From Flavobacterium frigoritolerans (lineage in GTDB: Bacteria; Bacteroidota; Bacteroidia; Flavobacteriales; Flavobacteriaceae): a stretch of DNA of 36,935 nucleotides. The translations under genes and the position numbers were made by a program. Location of the stretch: contig NZ_JAOZEV010000022.1 in NCBI RefSeq assembly GCF_025847275.1, positions 1 to 36,935 on the forward strand. The letters run 5' to 3'. The notes under the pieces are model-generated. The model had not been told where the DNA came from. It saw nothing but the letters and a program-made list of their open reading frames with translations, and searched no databases. Below, piece by piece: positions 1 through 9,484 of this stretch (within the stretch, counting starts at the first letter, position 1; each line of letters begins with the position of its first letter).

Positions 1-1218
1 CCTGGAGCAAAATCTTCTACTTATGTTATTAATAGTGCAAAGGCTTCAAATAGTGGTAAATATACTTGTGTTGTAAATAATTGTAAAAATTCACCAGTAG
101 AAGGAACTGCAGGCACAGTTATCATTATAGATGAAACAACAATTGCTAAAGGAAGTGGTTTACTGAAAGGGGAGTCTTGTTTTGATATCGCGTCACCTGC
201 TAACAATAATGCCATTTGTGGGCCGCTTTCAGTTCGAGAACCTTATAAAGCAGATTTTAGTAAGGCCTATACTTATACATTCACAAATATTGGTTCAGGT
301 AATACCAATTTAAGCTTTATAGTTAATGATCCAGAAAAAGCAATAGATGGCGATATTGTTGTTCAAAGCGGTATCCCCACTTCATTAGTAAATGGAGCAA
401 CTTATACAGTTACTATTAAATACAAACAATCACTAATGACCGATGTTATAGGTAGAGATAGTGGTAATCCAGTAAAAGTTGCCCTAGTTGCTCTTTATAA
501 AACAGGAGGAATTATGAATAAAACAAAGTTGGATATTACGATAAAAGACTGTGATTGTTGCTCAGGTACAATAGACAATGAGGGGAATATGTATACTACC
601 AAACGTTTTGGGGAAGCGGGTTGTTGGATGACACAAAACTTGCGTGCTCTCGTTGACAAAAAAGGAGTGAGTTTGGGTGGTGTTTATCTTAATCCTGCTG
701 AGACAGGGTATGCGGAGGCAAGTACTGCTATACTCGCTACAAATACAAATGGAGCACTTGATACTGGTACAATAGCATACCTTGAAAACAATAATAATAT
801 GATATTAACCCGTCAAGCTTTTGCTTCTAAATTCGGATTATTATATTCTAATGAGCAAGCTGTAAATGCTTGTCCAGAGGGGTGGCGTTTACCTGTTCAA
901 AAAGATTGGGATGTACTTATAAACCTTTTAGGGGGAGTTAAGGCTGCTGGAAAAAAGATGAAAGCAAATAATACTTTGTATGGACCTAGTTATCTTTGGG
1001 GTGGTTATCCTGTCGGTGACCCTAACAATTCAGGGTTTAATGCATTGCCTCCAGGGCATTATGGAATGACTTTTAATGGTAAAATTGAATTTGTGTTTGG
1101 TTTTTATGCTGGATTTATTGTAGGGAATAGTTCAACTAATATTTATTTGAAATATCAGTATGATGTATTATCTTATAAAGAAAAATATCGTGTCAGTATT
1201 CGATGTATGAAAAATTAA
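1..1218 (+). CDS. Ig-like / FISUMP-domain surface protein (3' part)
   Basis: The reading frame is open from base 1, so this is the C-terminal 405 residues of a larger protein whose start lies outside the window; the ATG at 436 is internal. The first ~40 residues look like the end of an Ig-like domain (GKYTCVVNNC), followed by a beta-rich segment. The last ~220 residues match the FISUMP domain (Fibrobacter succinogenes major paralogous domain, TIGR02145 type): GCWMTQNL, ACPEGWRLP followed by DW, and a terminal VSIRCMKN. FISUMP proteins are exported surface proteins of Bacteroidota and Fibrobacter of unknown biochemical role. No type IX secretion C-terminal signal is evident. A strong terminator follows at 1236. 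Family call firm, function unknown. Confidence 0.85.
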   Translation, partial: PGAKSSTYVINSAKASNSGKYTCVVNNCKNSPVEGTAGTVIIIDETTIAKGSGLLKGESCFDIASPANNNAICGPLSVREPYKADFSKAYTYTFTNIGSGNTNLSFIVNDPEKAIDGDIVVQSGIPTSLVNGATYTVTIKYKQSLMTDVIGRDSGNPVKVALVALYKTGGIMNKTKLDITIKDCDCCSGTIDNEGNMYTTKRFGEAGCWMTQNLRALVDKKGVSLGGVYLNPAETGYAEASTAILATNTNGALDTGTIAYLENNNNMILTRQAFASKFGLLYSNEQAVNACPEGWRLPVQKDWDVLINLLGGVKAAGKKMKANNTLYGPSYLWGGYPVGDPNNSGFNALPPGHYGMTFNGKIEFVFGFYAGFIVGNSSTNIYLKYQYDVLSYKEKYRVSIRCMKN

Positions 1219-1235
1219 TTTATTATTATTTATTT

Positions 1236-1272
1236 AAAACTGGTATTGTGAAAACAATACCAGTTTTTTTTT
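1236..1272 (+). terminator. Rho-independent terminator after the FISUMP gene
   Basis: A perfect 14-bp inverted repeat (1236-1249 and 1254-1267, loop GAAA) is followed by a T-run. It lies 18 bases after the stop codon of the FISUMP gene. Confidence 0.9.
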
Positions 1273-1791
1273 ATCGATCAGGTAAGAGAAATCAATTAAG
1301 AATTGGCGCACATATTTAAATTTTGTACGTTTAATTTTTCCCTAAATTAAAAATATAAATACTTTTTTACTTACAAATTAAATAAAAAATGCGTATTTTG
1401 CGAAAATCATGGAGAAGTTTACAGTTGTTGTTTTAGCTCCAGATCAAAAAACTTTGAAGTTTTGTAAATCAGTTCTGATAGTTATCGGGACATAATCTTC
1501 TTTTTTAATACAAATACAAAATATCATTTGCATAGTATTACCACTATTGTCTGACTATTCGGAATAACAAAATCTTTCAGTAGTGACAATAATTTTTGAA
1601 CGAATCAATCAAACAACTTTTATAAATTACCAAAGAATATATTTTGAGTATTGTGGGTTTTCAGGTATTGTAAGTCCAGAAAAGGAAAATAATTATCAGG
1701 CATTTTTTTGATAAAATAAAACCACAACTACTAAAGAGAAGATTTATAAGAGCTTTTAATTAATAACTACCTAATAATTATAAACACAAGA
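1273..1791. other. Gene-poor intergenic stretch
   Basis: About 520 AT-rich bases without a convincing gene. A promoter-like TATTTTG at 1394-1400 precedes an ATG at 1409 that opens a 28-codon frame (MEKFTVVVLAPDQKTLKF, ending at TAA 1493-1495). This could be the head of a decayed gene, but nothing recognisable continues in the other frames. I see no RNA gene. Confidence 0.4.
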
Positions 1792-2166
1792 ATGAAGTTA
1801 TATACTATTTTTAAACTTAAATGTCCCAAATGTTACATGGGTAATTTATTTACTAACCAAGGACTTTTTGTAGTGAAAGAGATTCGTAAAATGAATAGAA
1901 ATTGCTCCCATTGTAATCAGGATTTTAAAATAGAACCCAACTTTTATTCAGCAGCATTATGGATTAAATACCCAATAATACTTATAATTGTAGTTCACTT
2001 AATTCTTTTAGTCATTGCATTAAATTCAATGTATGGATTATCATTAAAAATTCAGATACCAATTTTTATAATTATTTGCCTAGCAATGCAAGTTCCAATT
2101 ATACGAATCTCCAAAGCAGTTTTGATTAATTTAACTCTAAATTTTATTGGGGATAATAAAAAATAA
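1792..2166 (+). CDS. DUF983 family membrane protein
   Basis: A 124-residue protein with two CxxC pairs (CPKC at residues 11-14 and CSHC at 38-41), likely a small zinc ribbon, followed by two hydrophobic spans (about 58-78 and 85-105). This is the layout of DUF983 proteins, small inner-membrane proteins of unknown function common in Bacteroidota and alphaproteobacteria. It appears to stand alone: the gap upstream is ~520 bp and a repeat tract begins just downstream. Confidence 0.75.
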   Translation: MKLYTIFKLKCPKCYMGNLFTNQGLFVVKEIRKMNRNCSHCNQDFKIEPNFYSAALWIKYPIILIIVVHLILLVIALNSMYGLSLKIQIPIFIIICLAMQVPIIRISKAVLINLTLNFIGDNKK

Positions 2167-2183
2167 GAAAACTTAAAAAGGTT

Positions 2184-2765
2184 TTGAGGTTCTATAATTT
2201 AAGGCGCAAAGTTGCAGCTCAGGACTTCAAAATATTTCTCCATCCTCAAGGGAAAACCTTTGCAACTTTGAACCTCTGTACCCCTGAACCTTTTCTTTAT
2301 TTTAGAGCTAAAACCTTTGAGCCTTTGTATCTCAATATTTCAAAATCTTTCTCCATCCAAGAAAAAACCTTTGTAACTTTGAACCTCTGTGCCTCAGAAC
2401 CTTTTCTTTATTTTAGAGCTAAAACCTTTGAGTCTTTGTATCTCAATATTTCAAAAATATTTCTCCATCCACAAGGGAAAACCTTTGCAACTTTGAACCT
2501 CTGTACCTCAGAACCTTTTCTTCATTCCTAGAGCTAAAACCTTTAAGCCTTTGCAGCTCATTATTTCAAAATCTTTATCCATCGAAGGGAAAACCTTTGC
2601 AACTTTGAACCTCAGAACCTTTTCTTTATTTTAGAGCTAAAACCTTTGAGCCTTTGTATCTCAATATTTCAAAGTCTTTCTTCATCCTCAAGGGAAAACC
2701 TTTGTAACTTTGAACCTCTGTACCTCAGAACCTAAGAAGAGAACCTCTGAAGAACCTTTTCTCCG
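2184..2765. repeat. Tandem ~112-bp intergenic repeat array
   Basis: Five copies of a unit begin with AAAACCTTTG(C/T)AACTTTG at 2253, 2364, 2478, 2590 and 2695, giving spacings of 111, 114, 112 and 105 bp. Within a unit, short words recur: CCTTTGAGCCTTTGTA, TCTCAATATTTCAAA, ACCTCTGTACCTCAGAACC. The last copy shortens and degenerates into AGAACC words next to the stop codon of the Nudix-type gene. A 115-codon frame across 2184-2531 is a by-product of the repetition (it repeats FLYFRAKTFE), not a gene. The same words appear at 16700-16797, so this is a dispersed family. Confidence 0.9.
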
Positions 2766-3512
2766 TTACCAACTTCCCTTAAACCCTTCTTTAAGAGCCT
2801 TATTGTATTCTTCTAAATTAAAACTATATAAATCAGGAGCTTTATGAGCACCACCTTTGCGTGACTCATCTAATTTGGTTAAAATATCGTAGCGTAATAT
2901 TTTTCTATAAAAGTTACCACGATTAAGCTTTTTATCTAAAATGATCTCATATAATTTTTGAAGCTCAGGCATAGTGAATTTTTCAGGAAGCAGATTATAA
3001 CCAATCGGATGATTACTTAATTGTTCGCGTAGCGTAATAAGAGCTTTATCTAAAATTTCTCTGTGATCCATCATAAATGGAGGTAAATCATCAATAGATT
3101 TCCATTCGCAGGCAGTTGAGATATCATCTATATTTAGGTTGACCTTAGCGTGGTCAGTAAGAGCATAATATCCTATAGAGATAAATCGTTGTTTGTTCCA
3201 TAAACTATCATCATAATCTTTAAAAACACCTTCAGAACGGTTTAAATTACCAAAGGTGTAAAATTGTTGCAGATAGATATTTTCGGTACCCGTTCTATTT
3301 TTTAAAATACGGATAGCGGCATCATCAATATTTTCATCTTTTTGCACATAGCCACCTGGGAGTCCAAATGAATCCTGACCTTTCATTTTAATAGTCAGCA
3401 CTTGAAGAGAAGAATCTTTAAAACTAAAAATAGCACAATCAATAGACAGTGTAGGAACATACTTTTTCCATGACACTTTAGAATCTCTTTCTAGTATTTT
3501 TTTAAATTCCAT
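2766..3512 (-). CDS. Nudix-like transcriptional regulator (NrtR/AraR type)
   Basis: 248 residues: a Nudix-fold domain (about 15-145) followed by a winged-helix domain (about 155-235, containing TMPELQKLYEIILDKKLN and GNFYRKILR). The Nudix box is degenerate. The LPGGYVQKDE start is present, but the catalytic REUxEExG portion reads RILKNRTGT, lacking the metal-binding glutamates, so hydrolase activity is unlikely. Nudix plus wHTH with a dead Nudix box is the architecture of NrtR and of Bacteroides AraR-type sugar regulators. It diverges from the TonB receptor/GH3 operon across 390 bp, so I infer it senses a sugar or nucleotide-sugar and controls that operon. A common database label would be NUDIX hydrolase; regulator is the better call. 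Confidence 0.8.
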   Translation of the reverse strand: MEFKKILERDSKVSWKKYVPTLSIDCAIFSFKDSSLQVLTIKMKGQDSFGLPGGYVQKDENIDDAAIRILKNRTGTENIYLQQFYTFGNLNRSEGVFKDYDDSLWNKQRFISIGYYALTDHAKVNLNIDDISTACEWKSIDDLPPFMMDHREILDKALITLREQLSNHPIGYNLLPEKFTMPELQKLYEIILDKKLNRGNFYRKILRYDILTKLDESRKGGAHKAPDLYSFNLEEYNKALKEGFKGSW

Positions 3513-3902
3513 AGTATATAATTACGGTCAAATTTACTCTTTTGATATTTATATGTCAACTTTTAATTTTTTTATACATTTTTTCTTTTCAGATTTAAAA
3601 AAAATGCGAGCTCTTGCATATTTATTTTTCTTCTCAAATTTCGACATAGCTAAAAACTATGAATTAAAGAATTTTCTCATTGTTTATGGGGCTTAACGCA
3701 ATCGTGATAGTGCTTTTTTCTTCTCGATTTAATATACTGCAATAGTAGGTATTTGTTAAATATATATGATTTATTCATGTCTAAAAGTTTGATTTATATA
3801 TTTTTTATTCTAATTGTTTGTTAATATAAAAAAAACTAATTAATATTGCTTCATAATGAAGCAATGAAAATTTAATCACTTATTCAAATAACCAGATTAC
3901 TT
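3513..3902. promoter_or_regulatory. Divergent control region of the Nudix regulator and receptor/GH3 operon
   Basis: 390 very AT-rich bases separating the two divergent transcripts. Two symmetric stretches stand out: the perfect palindrome at 3845-3865 (own entry) and an imperfect one near the regulator start (TTTGATATTTATATGTCAA, about 3541-3559). No protein-coding frame is evident. Confidence 0.6.
3845..3865. promoter_or_regulatory. Perfect 21-bp palindrome, candidate operator
   Basis: ATTGCTTCAT, a single A, then ATGAAGCAAT: a perfect 10+1+10 dyad 38 bases before the ATG of the TonB-dependent receptor. Its size and place suit a dimeric repressor or activator, most simply the Nudix-like regulator encoded opposite. 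It could also fold as a hairpin in the mRNA leader, but there is no T-run after it, so a terminator is unlikely. Confidence 0.55.
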
Positions 3903-6155
3903 ATGAAAAGAATAATTATTTCAGCGATTTGCATGACAATTTTTCCAGCTTTTGAAGGATTTTCGCAAGAGGAAAAAAAGACGCGAAAAGCTACAAATAC
4001 CACAAAAACAAAAATTGTAGAAACCGACACTAAAGAGGAGAAAAACAGAAATGTGATGCTAAATGCGGCAAATAACACAGGACCGCGTGATGTGAATATA
4101 GGATTGCCATCTACAGTAGGAGGGATCACTATTCAGGAAAATGATTTACCAGTAGTTTATTATTTCTGGCCGGAGTTACCAAACAGAACATGGAGACAAA
4201 GCAAGAGTTTAGGACGAACAGGTTTGTTAAAAATTGGTGAGGCAGCAATAACAACAGGTGATTTAGGATTTACAGTTAATTCGTATACGAGATTAGGCAC
4301 AGATAAATTAGAAATAAACGGTAATTTTTCGGGATCAAGTTTCGGATGGATGAAAGGAGATTTAAATGTTACGGGACCATTAAGCAAAGGCTGGTCATAT
4401 ACAATGGGGGCTTATGCCAATTTTGATCCTAATTCATTTGATTTAAAATTTGCTAAATATTCAGATAGAACTCAAATTTACCGAGCGGGAATAACTAAGA
4501 AATTTAACAATGGAAAAGGTGAAATTAGCTTTTTGTATAAATATGCCAATTCAGCATCTTTAAGTAATTATGCTGTTTTTGAATATAAAGAAGGAGGAAA
4601 AGTAGAGGAGTACAACGGTTTTAGAATTGGAAGAGACTCCTATATCGTAAACGATGGAACGTTCATGTTTAAAGACATTCTTACAGGACAATCAAAAAAA
4701 GCAGATATGGGAGGAAGTGATGCAGCATCAACCTCGCATACATTTGATTTACTAGGAAATTATGACTTAGCAAATGATTGGAAGTTTAACTTCACAACGC
4801 GTTTTCGTTATGCTAAAGCTTCACAATTAGTAACAATACCATTAAGTATTTACGAGGCAACAGCAGCCGATAATTTTACCTATCAAGCTACAGGGCAACC
4901 ATATGTAGGCAATGTAAACTCTATGCTTGCAATGTACACAGATGGAACACCAACAACTACTTTTTTATCTCGATTTGAAATAAAAAAGAATATCGATAAT
5001 CACAAATGGAGATTTGGGTTAACAGAATATTATTATAATGTAGATGAGTTTACATCAAATCGTTCGTTTTTTAATCAGACAGTAAGTGCAAACGCAGATA
5101 AGTTAGTTCGTAATACACCAGGAGGTACAGCAAATACAGATGCAAATGGATTTTACAACTATAATGTAGGAGGGGAATATCACAATGGTTTTGAGAATAA
5201 ACTATCAGCTTATTTCTCAGATAACTGGACAATATCAGATCGTCTTTCTTTAGCTTATGGTGTAAATTTAAGATATCACAAATTAAAAGGAGACTACTAT
5301 CAAACACCAAGAACATCAAATGTTGTATTTGATCCAAGTCAGAAAACATATTTTGATAATAACTGGTTTCATTTAGGAGGATCTATAAATGCAGTTTATA
5401 AAGTAATAAAAAGTGCTGGAATCCTAGCCGATTTTACTTATACCGAAAAAAATGGACAATTAGAAAGTTATTCAGGAGCAGCAGAGCCAAATTTGGCAAA
5501 AACAAAAAGTCCATTAGGAGCTTTGGGAGTATATTTTAATCAGGAAAAATTTAGCATTGTCTCACAGGCAACCTATCTAACAAGAAATAATTATCAAGCA
5601 AGACTTAATTTAGTAAATCCAACAAATTCAAGTGAGTCAGAAGTAGCAACAGTTTTTTATGACATACAAACCTTAGGTTGGACTACCGATATAGTGGCAA
5701 CGCCATTTGAAGGCTTTAATCTACATTACTTGATAACATTTCAGGATCCAGTTTATAAAAATTATAATTTTTCAGCTTTTGGAAATAACTATTCATATAA
5801 TGACAAAAATGTTTTAGAGATATCAAAAGTATTGATGGAAATTGATCCGAGTTATACCTATAAAGATTTTAAAGTATGGGCAAGCTTCCGTTATTTCAGT
5901 AAGCAATATGCAAACCAAACAAATGCTTTATACTTTGCACCAAGATGGGAAACATTTGGAGGAGTAAATTATAAAATTAATGACCATTTTGATATTGGAC
6001 TTACAGCAGTAAACTTCTTAAATCAAACAGGAGCAAAAGGAACAATAAACGGAGCTGAATTAATTACAGATGCTACACCTTATTACGACAAGTTATTGGT
6101 AGGATCATATATTCGACCATTTACATTAGAAGCCTCATTAAATTTCAGATTTTAA
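3903..6155 (+). CDS. TonB-dependent outer-membrane receptor
   Basis: 750 residues with a signal peptide (MKRIIISAICMTIFPAFEGFSQ) and a charged linker (EEKKTRKATNTTKTK), then a short plug region (GTRLG/SYTRLGTDKLEINGNFSG type) and a long series of alternating beta strands ending in LEASLNFRF, the aromatic C-terminus of outer-membrane barrels. It lacks the N-terminal carboxypeptidase-like domain of SusC proteins and has no SusD partner. The GH3 enzyme gene follows after 11 bases, so the two are co-transcribed and probably import and cleave the same oligosaccharide or glycoside. Substrate unknown. Confidence 0.8.
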   Translation: MKRIIISAICMTIFPAFEGFSQEEKKTRKATNTTKTKIVETDTKEEKNRNVMLNAANNTGPRDVNIGLPSTVGGITIQENDLPVVYYFWPELPNRTWRQSKSLGRTGLLKIGEAAITTGDLGFTVNSYTRLGTDKLEINGNFSGSSFGWMKGDLNVTGPLSKGWSYTMGAYANFDPNSFDLKFAKYSDRTQIYRAGITKKFNNGKGEISFLYKYANSASLSNYAVFEYKEGGKVEEYNGFRIGRDSYIVNDGTFMFKDILTGQSKKADMGGSDAASTSHTFDLLGNYDLANDWKFNFTTRFRYAKASQLVTIPLSIYEATAADNFTYQATGQPYVGNVNSMLAMYTDGTPTTTFLSRFEIKKNIDNHKWRFGLTEYYYNVDEFTSNRSFFNQTVSANADKLVRNTPGGTANTDANGFYNYNVGGEYHNGFENKLSAYFSDNWTISDRLSLAYGVNLRYHKLKGDYYQTPRTSNVVFDPSQKTYFDNNWFHLGGSINAVYKVIKSAGILADFTYTEKNGQLESYSGAAEPNLAKTKSPLGALGVYFNQEKFSIVSQATYLTRNNYQARLNLVNPTNSSESEVATVFYDIQTLGWTTDIVATPFEGFNLHYLITFQDPVYKNYNFSAFGNNYSYNDKNVLEISKVLMEIDPSYTYKDFKVWASFRYFSKQYANQTNALYFAPRWETFGGVNYKINDHFDIGLTAVNFLNQTGAKGTINGAELITDATPYYDKLLVGSYIRPFTLEASLNFRF

Positions 6156-6166
6156 ATAATACATAA

Positions 6167-8479
6167 ATGAAAAAAACAGTCATAACTATCAGTTTAGCTT
6201 TCTTTTTAAGCGTAACGATGCATGCTCAGCAGGAAAATTTTACTATTGTTAAAAATAATAAAGGCGCTGATTTAGGATATTCTCCTGAATCTGGGATAAA
6301 AATTTTAACCATAAACGGAAAAAAATTCAAGGATTTAAATAAAAATGGGAAACTAGATAAATATGAAGATTGGCGACTTTCGGCAGATGAGCGTGCCAAG
6401 GATTTAGCATCTAAAATGTCGGTAGAACAAATTGCAGGGCTGATGTTGTATAGTCGTCACCAATCATTACCAGCAGGAGTTTCGGGATATAATTTAGGAA
6501 CTTATGACGGTAAAGTTTTTCCAGAAAGTAATGCCAAAGCTTATGATTTAGCAGACCAGCAAAAAGCATTTTTAAAAGAAGATAATCTGCGCCATGTATT
6601 AATTACAAATGTAGAAAGTCCAGAAGTAGCTGCTTTATGGAACAATAAAATGCAGGCATTTGTAGAAGGAATAGGTTTAGGAATTCCGAGCAATACTAGT
6701 ACCGACCCGAGACATTTAGCAACTGTAACTTCAGAGTTTAATGCAGGAGCAGGAGGAACAATCTCAATGTGGCCAGATGGATTAGGAATGGCAGCAACTT
6801 TTGACCCAAAAATTGTAGAACAGTTTGGTCAAATAGCAGCCAAAGAATATCGAGCATTAGGAATTGCAACAGCTTTGTCACCGCAAATAGATTTAGGAAC
6901 AGAACCAAGATGGTATAGAATTACGATGACATTTGGCGAAAGTCCAGCATTAACAAGAGATATGGGGCGAGCCTATATTGATGGATTTCAAACGTCTTAT
7001 GGGAAAGATGAAATAAAAGATGGCTGGGGATACAAAAGCGTGAATGCCATGGTAAAACACTGGCCGAGCGGTGGTGCCGAAGAAGGCGGACGTGATGGAC
7101 ATTGGGCTTACGGGAAATTTGCGGTATATCCAGGAAATAATTTACAACAGCATATAGATCCTTTTGTAAATGGAGCCTTTAAATTAAAAGGAAAAACCAG
7201 CAAAGCATCAGCAGTAATGCCATATTACACAATTACTTTTGATCAGGATAAAAAATACAACGAAAATGTTGCCAATGGATATAGCAAATATATCATTACC
7301 GATTTATTAAGAGATAAATATGGTTATGACGGAGTAGTTTGTACCGATTGGCTAATTACAGGAGATGAAGGAAAAACACCAAATATTTTTGCAGGAAAAC
7401 CTTGGGGAGTAGAAAATCTTTCGATTGTAGACAGGCATTACAAAGCGATCATGGCAGGAGTGGATCAATTTGGAGGGAACAATGATAAAAAACCAGTTTT
7501 AGCAGCTTACGAAATAGGAATCAAAGAATATGGAGAATCGTTTATGAGAGCCCGTTTTGAAAGATCAGCAGTTCGATTATTAAAGAACATTTTTAGAGTG
7601 GGGCTTTTTGAAAATCCATATCTGAATATAGCCGAGACAAATGAAGTTGTTGGAAATTCAAAGTTTATGGAAGCAGGATATGACGCACAATTAAAATCGA
7701 TTGTATTATTGAAAAATAAAGCTTCAATTCTTCCATTAAAAGAAAAGAAAACAGTTTTTATTCCTAAAATTTATACAGCTTCAAAGAAAGACTGGTGGGG
7801 AATAGGAAGTATGCCAAAATTAGAACATCCAGTAAATTTAGAATTAATAAAAAAATACTATAATGTTACAGATGAACCTTCAAAAGCAGATTTTGCAATT
7901 GTTTTTGTAACAAGCCCACAAAGTTTAGAAGATGGTTATGATTTAAATGACAGAATTAATGGTAGCAATGGTTATCTGCCAATTTCTTTACAATACGGAA
8001 CTTATACAGCAACAGAAGCAAGAGAAAAAAGTATAGCAGCTGGAGATCAGGTTATTGATCCAAATATTACAAACAGAACTTATAAGAATAAAACAGCTAC
8101 TGTAGCTAATACAATGGATTTGAGAACCATCCTGGACACAAAAGACATGATGGGAGACAAGCCAGTTATAGTTTCAGTAACAGCTTCAAAACCAATGATT
8201 TTTAAAGAGTTTGAAAGTCAAGTTGATGGAATTGTCTTGAATTTTGGAGTATCAGCACAGGCAGTTCTGGATATTATATCTGGAAAAACGGAGCCATCAG
8301 GTTTGCTGCCAGTTCAGATGCCAGCCAATATGGAAACTGTTGAAAAACAATTTGAAGATGTACCTTTTGATATGGTTTCGCATAAAGATAGTGAAGGGAA
8401 TATTTATGATTTTGCTTATGGATTAAACTGGAAAGGAGTTATAAAAGATGCCAGAACAAACACCTATAAGAAAGAATAG
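6167..8479 (+). CDS. Glycoside hydrolase family 3 (beta-glucosidase type), exported
   Basis: 770 residues with a signal peptide (MKKTVITISLAFFLSVTMHAQ), so periplasmic or surface. The N-terminal (beta/alpha)8 domain carries LSPQIDLGTEPRWYR, KHWPSGGAEEGG and GYDGVVCTDW, in which Asp394 is the expected GH3 nucleophile. The C-terminal alpha/beta sandwich begins near KSIVLLKN. Residues 53-69 (FKDLNKNGKLDKYEDW) look like an EF-hand-type calcium loop just after the signal peptide. GH3 enzymes release terminal sugars, most often beta-glucose or beta-xylose; the exact specificity cannot be read here. Second gene of the receptor operon; a bidirectional terminator follows at 8546. Confidence 0.88.
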   Translation: MKKTVITISLAFFLSVTMHAQQENFTIVKNNKGADLGYSPESGIKILTINGKKFKDLNKNGKLDKYEDWRLSADERAKDLASKMSVEQIAGLMLYSRHQSLPAGVSGYNLGTYDGKVFPESNAKAYDLADQQKAFLKEDNLRHVLITNVESPEVAALWNNKMQAFVEGIGLGIPSNTSTDPRHLATVTSEFNAGAGGTISMWPDGLGMAATFDPKIVEQFGQIAAKEYRALGIATALSPQIDLGTEPRWYRITMTFGESPALTRDMGRAYIDGFQTSYGKDEIKDGWGYKSVNAMVKHWPSGGAEEGGRDGHWAYGKFAVYPGNNLQQHIDPFVNGAFKLKGKTSKASAVMPYYTITFDQDKKYNENVANGYSKYIITDLLRDKYGYDGVVCTDWLITGDEGKTPNIFAGKPWGVENLSIVDRHYKAIMAGVDQFGGNNDKKPVLAAYEIGIKEYGESFMRARFERSAVRLLKNIFRVGLFENPYLNIAETNEVVGNSKFMEAGYDAQLKSIVLLKNKASILPLKEKKTVFIPKIYTASKKDWWGIGSMPKLEHPVNLELIKKYYNVTDEPSKADFAIVFVTSPQSLEDGYDLNDRINGSNGYLPISLQYGTYTATEAREKSIAAGDQVIDPNITNRTYKNKTATVANTMDLRTILDTKDMMGDKPVIVSVTASKPMIFKEFESQVDGIVLNFGVSAQAVLDIISGKTEPSGLLPVQMPANMETVEKQFEDVPFDMVSHKDSEGNIYDFAYGLNWKGVIKDARTNTYKKE

Positions 8480-8545
8480 CACATGCTAAAAGAGCTCATA
8501 TAAGAGAATAAAATAAAAAGTAAAGTTAGTTAGTTGGTTAGTTGT

Positions 8546-8580
8546 AAAAAACCAGTGAAGTAAATATCACTGGTTTTTTT
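8546..8580. terminator. Bidirectional terminator between convergent genes
   Basis: A perfect 13-bp stem (8546-8558 with 8567-8579, loop of 8) has an A-run on its left and a T-run on its right, so it can stop both the GH3 operon (+) and the gene at 8608-9021 (-). Confidence 0.85.
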
Positions 8581-8607
8581 ATGCTTTATAAAAAATGCAA
8601 CTTCATT

Positions 8608-9021
8608 TTAAAATGATTCATTATTTGATTCTAATTCGAATAATTGTACTTGATTTTTAAGTCTTTCAATTACTAAATTCATCATTCTTTTATTCAAGCT
8701 GGAAGAATTTAGAATATAAGATTGATATTCATCCAATGTAAAAAGAGCGATTACCATACCTTTAAGTGAATTTCGGAATTTAATGTCTTTTTGAATAGCG
8801 TTTTCAATTACCAAAAGTTTCTTTTCAACGGTATAAGAATAAAAATCAGTTTTGTTTTTATTGACATAATTTATAAAAACGGCAACTAATAAATCATTTT
8901 GAAGTTTTAAAATTGGCCGAAGTACTTCGTTTTGAAATAATTCATCTGCAGAAGATTGAGCATTTACAGTGCCTAAAGTTGGTCCTCGGAATTCTTGTAA
9001 AAAAGTATCTCGCTGGCTCAT
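8608..9021 (-). CDS. Conserved hypothetical protein
   Basis: 137 residues, soluble, predicted mostly helical (DELFQNEVLRPILKLQNDLL, VIENAIQKDIKFRNSLKGMV). I do not recognise a named domain; similar Flavobacterium proteins may be labelled glyoxalase in databases, but I see no glyoxalase metal motif. It is divergent from the thioesterase gene with a 70-bp shared promoter region. Confidence 0.65.
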   Translation of the reverse strand: MSQRDTFLQEFRGPTLGTVNAQSSADELFQNEVLRPILKLQNDLLVAVFINYVNKNKTDFYSYTVEKKLLVIENAIQKDIKFRNSLKGMVIALFTLDEYQSYILNSSSLNKRMMNLVIERLKNQVQLFELESNNESF

Positions 9022-9091
9022 ATTTTTATTCTAAAATTAAAAAAAATAATGATACTAAAATGTTATTTTTGTTACTAATAAATTAACAATT

Positions 9092-9475
9092 ATGAAATTT
9101 CATACTCGAAAATGGGTTAAACCCGAAGATCTAAATCCAAACGGAACATTATTTGGCGGACAATTACTGGCATGGATAGACGAAGAGTTAGCTTTATATA
9201 CAATTATTCAGTTAGAAAACTACAGAGTGGTAACCAAACACATGTCAGAAATTAATTTTAAAAGCTCGGCAAGACAAGGCGATATTGTAGAAATTGGAAT
9301 TGATGTAGTTAAATTTGGACATACTTCGCTAGTATTAAAAAGTGAAGTAAGAAACATGATGACTAGAGAAACCATTATTACAATAGATACTATTACAATG
9401 GTAAATTTAGGTGAAGATGGAAAACCAAAGGCACACGGAAAAACAAAGATAGAATATGTAAAAGACCGTTTATAG
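9092..9475 (+). CDS. Acyl-CoA thioesterase, hotdog fold (YciA/BACH type)
   Basis: 127 residues forming one hotdog domain: NPNGTLFGGQLLAWIDEELAL is the characteristic substrate loop and central helix, with the likely catalytic acid in the IDEE segment, followed by SEINFKSSARQGDIVE and a beta-rich C-terminus. These enzymes hydrolyse acyl-CoA to free acid and CoA in the cytoplasm. A -7-like TATTTTTG precedes the gene at about 9063-9070. Chain-length preference cannot be deduced. Confidence 0.85.
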   Translation: MKFHTRKWVKPEDLNPNGTLFGGQLLAWIDEELALYTIIQLENYRVVTKHMSEINFKSSARQGDIVEIGIDVVKFGHTSLVLKSEVRNMMTRETIITIDTITMVNLGEDGKPKAHGKTKIEYVKDRL

Positions 9476-9484
9476 TAAAATATT

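Noticed and set aside
2184..2531. 115-codon open frame rich in Phe, Leu and Lys
   Set aside because: It is translated from the tandem repeats (FLYFRAKTFE occurs twice) and has no protein-like pattern.
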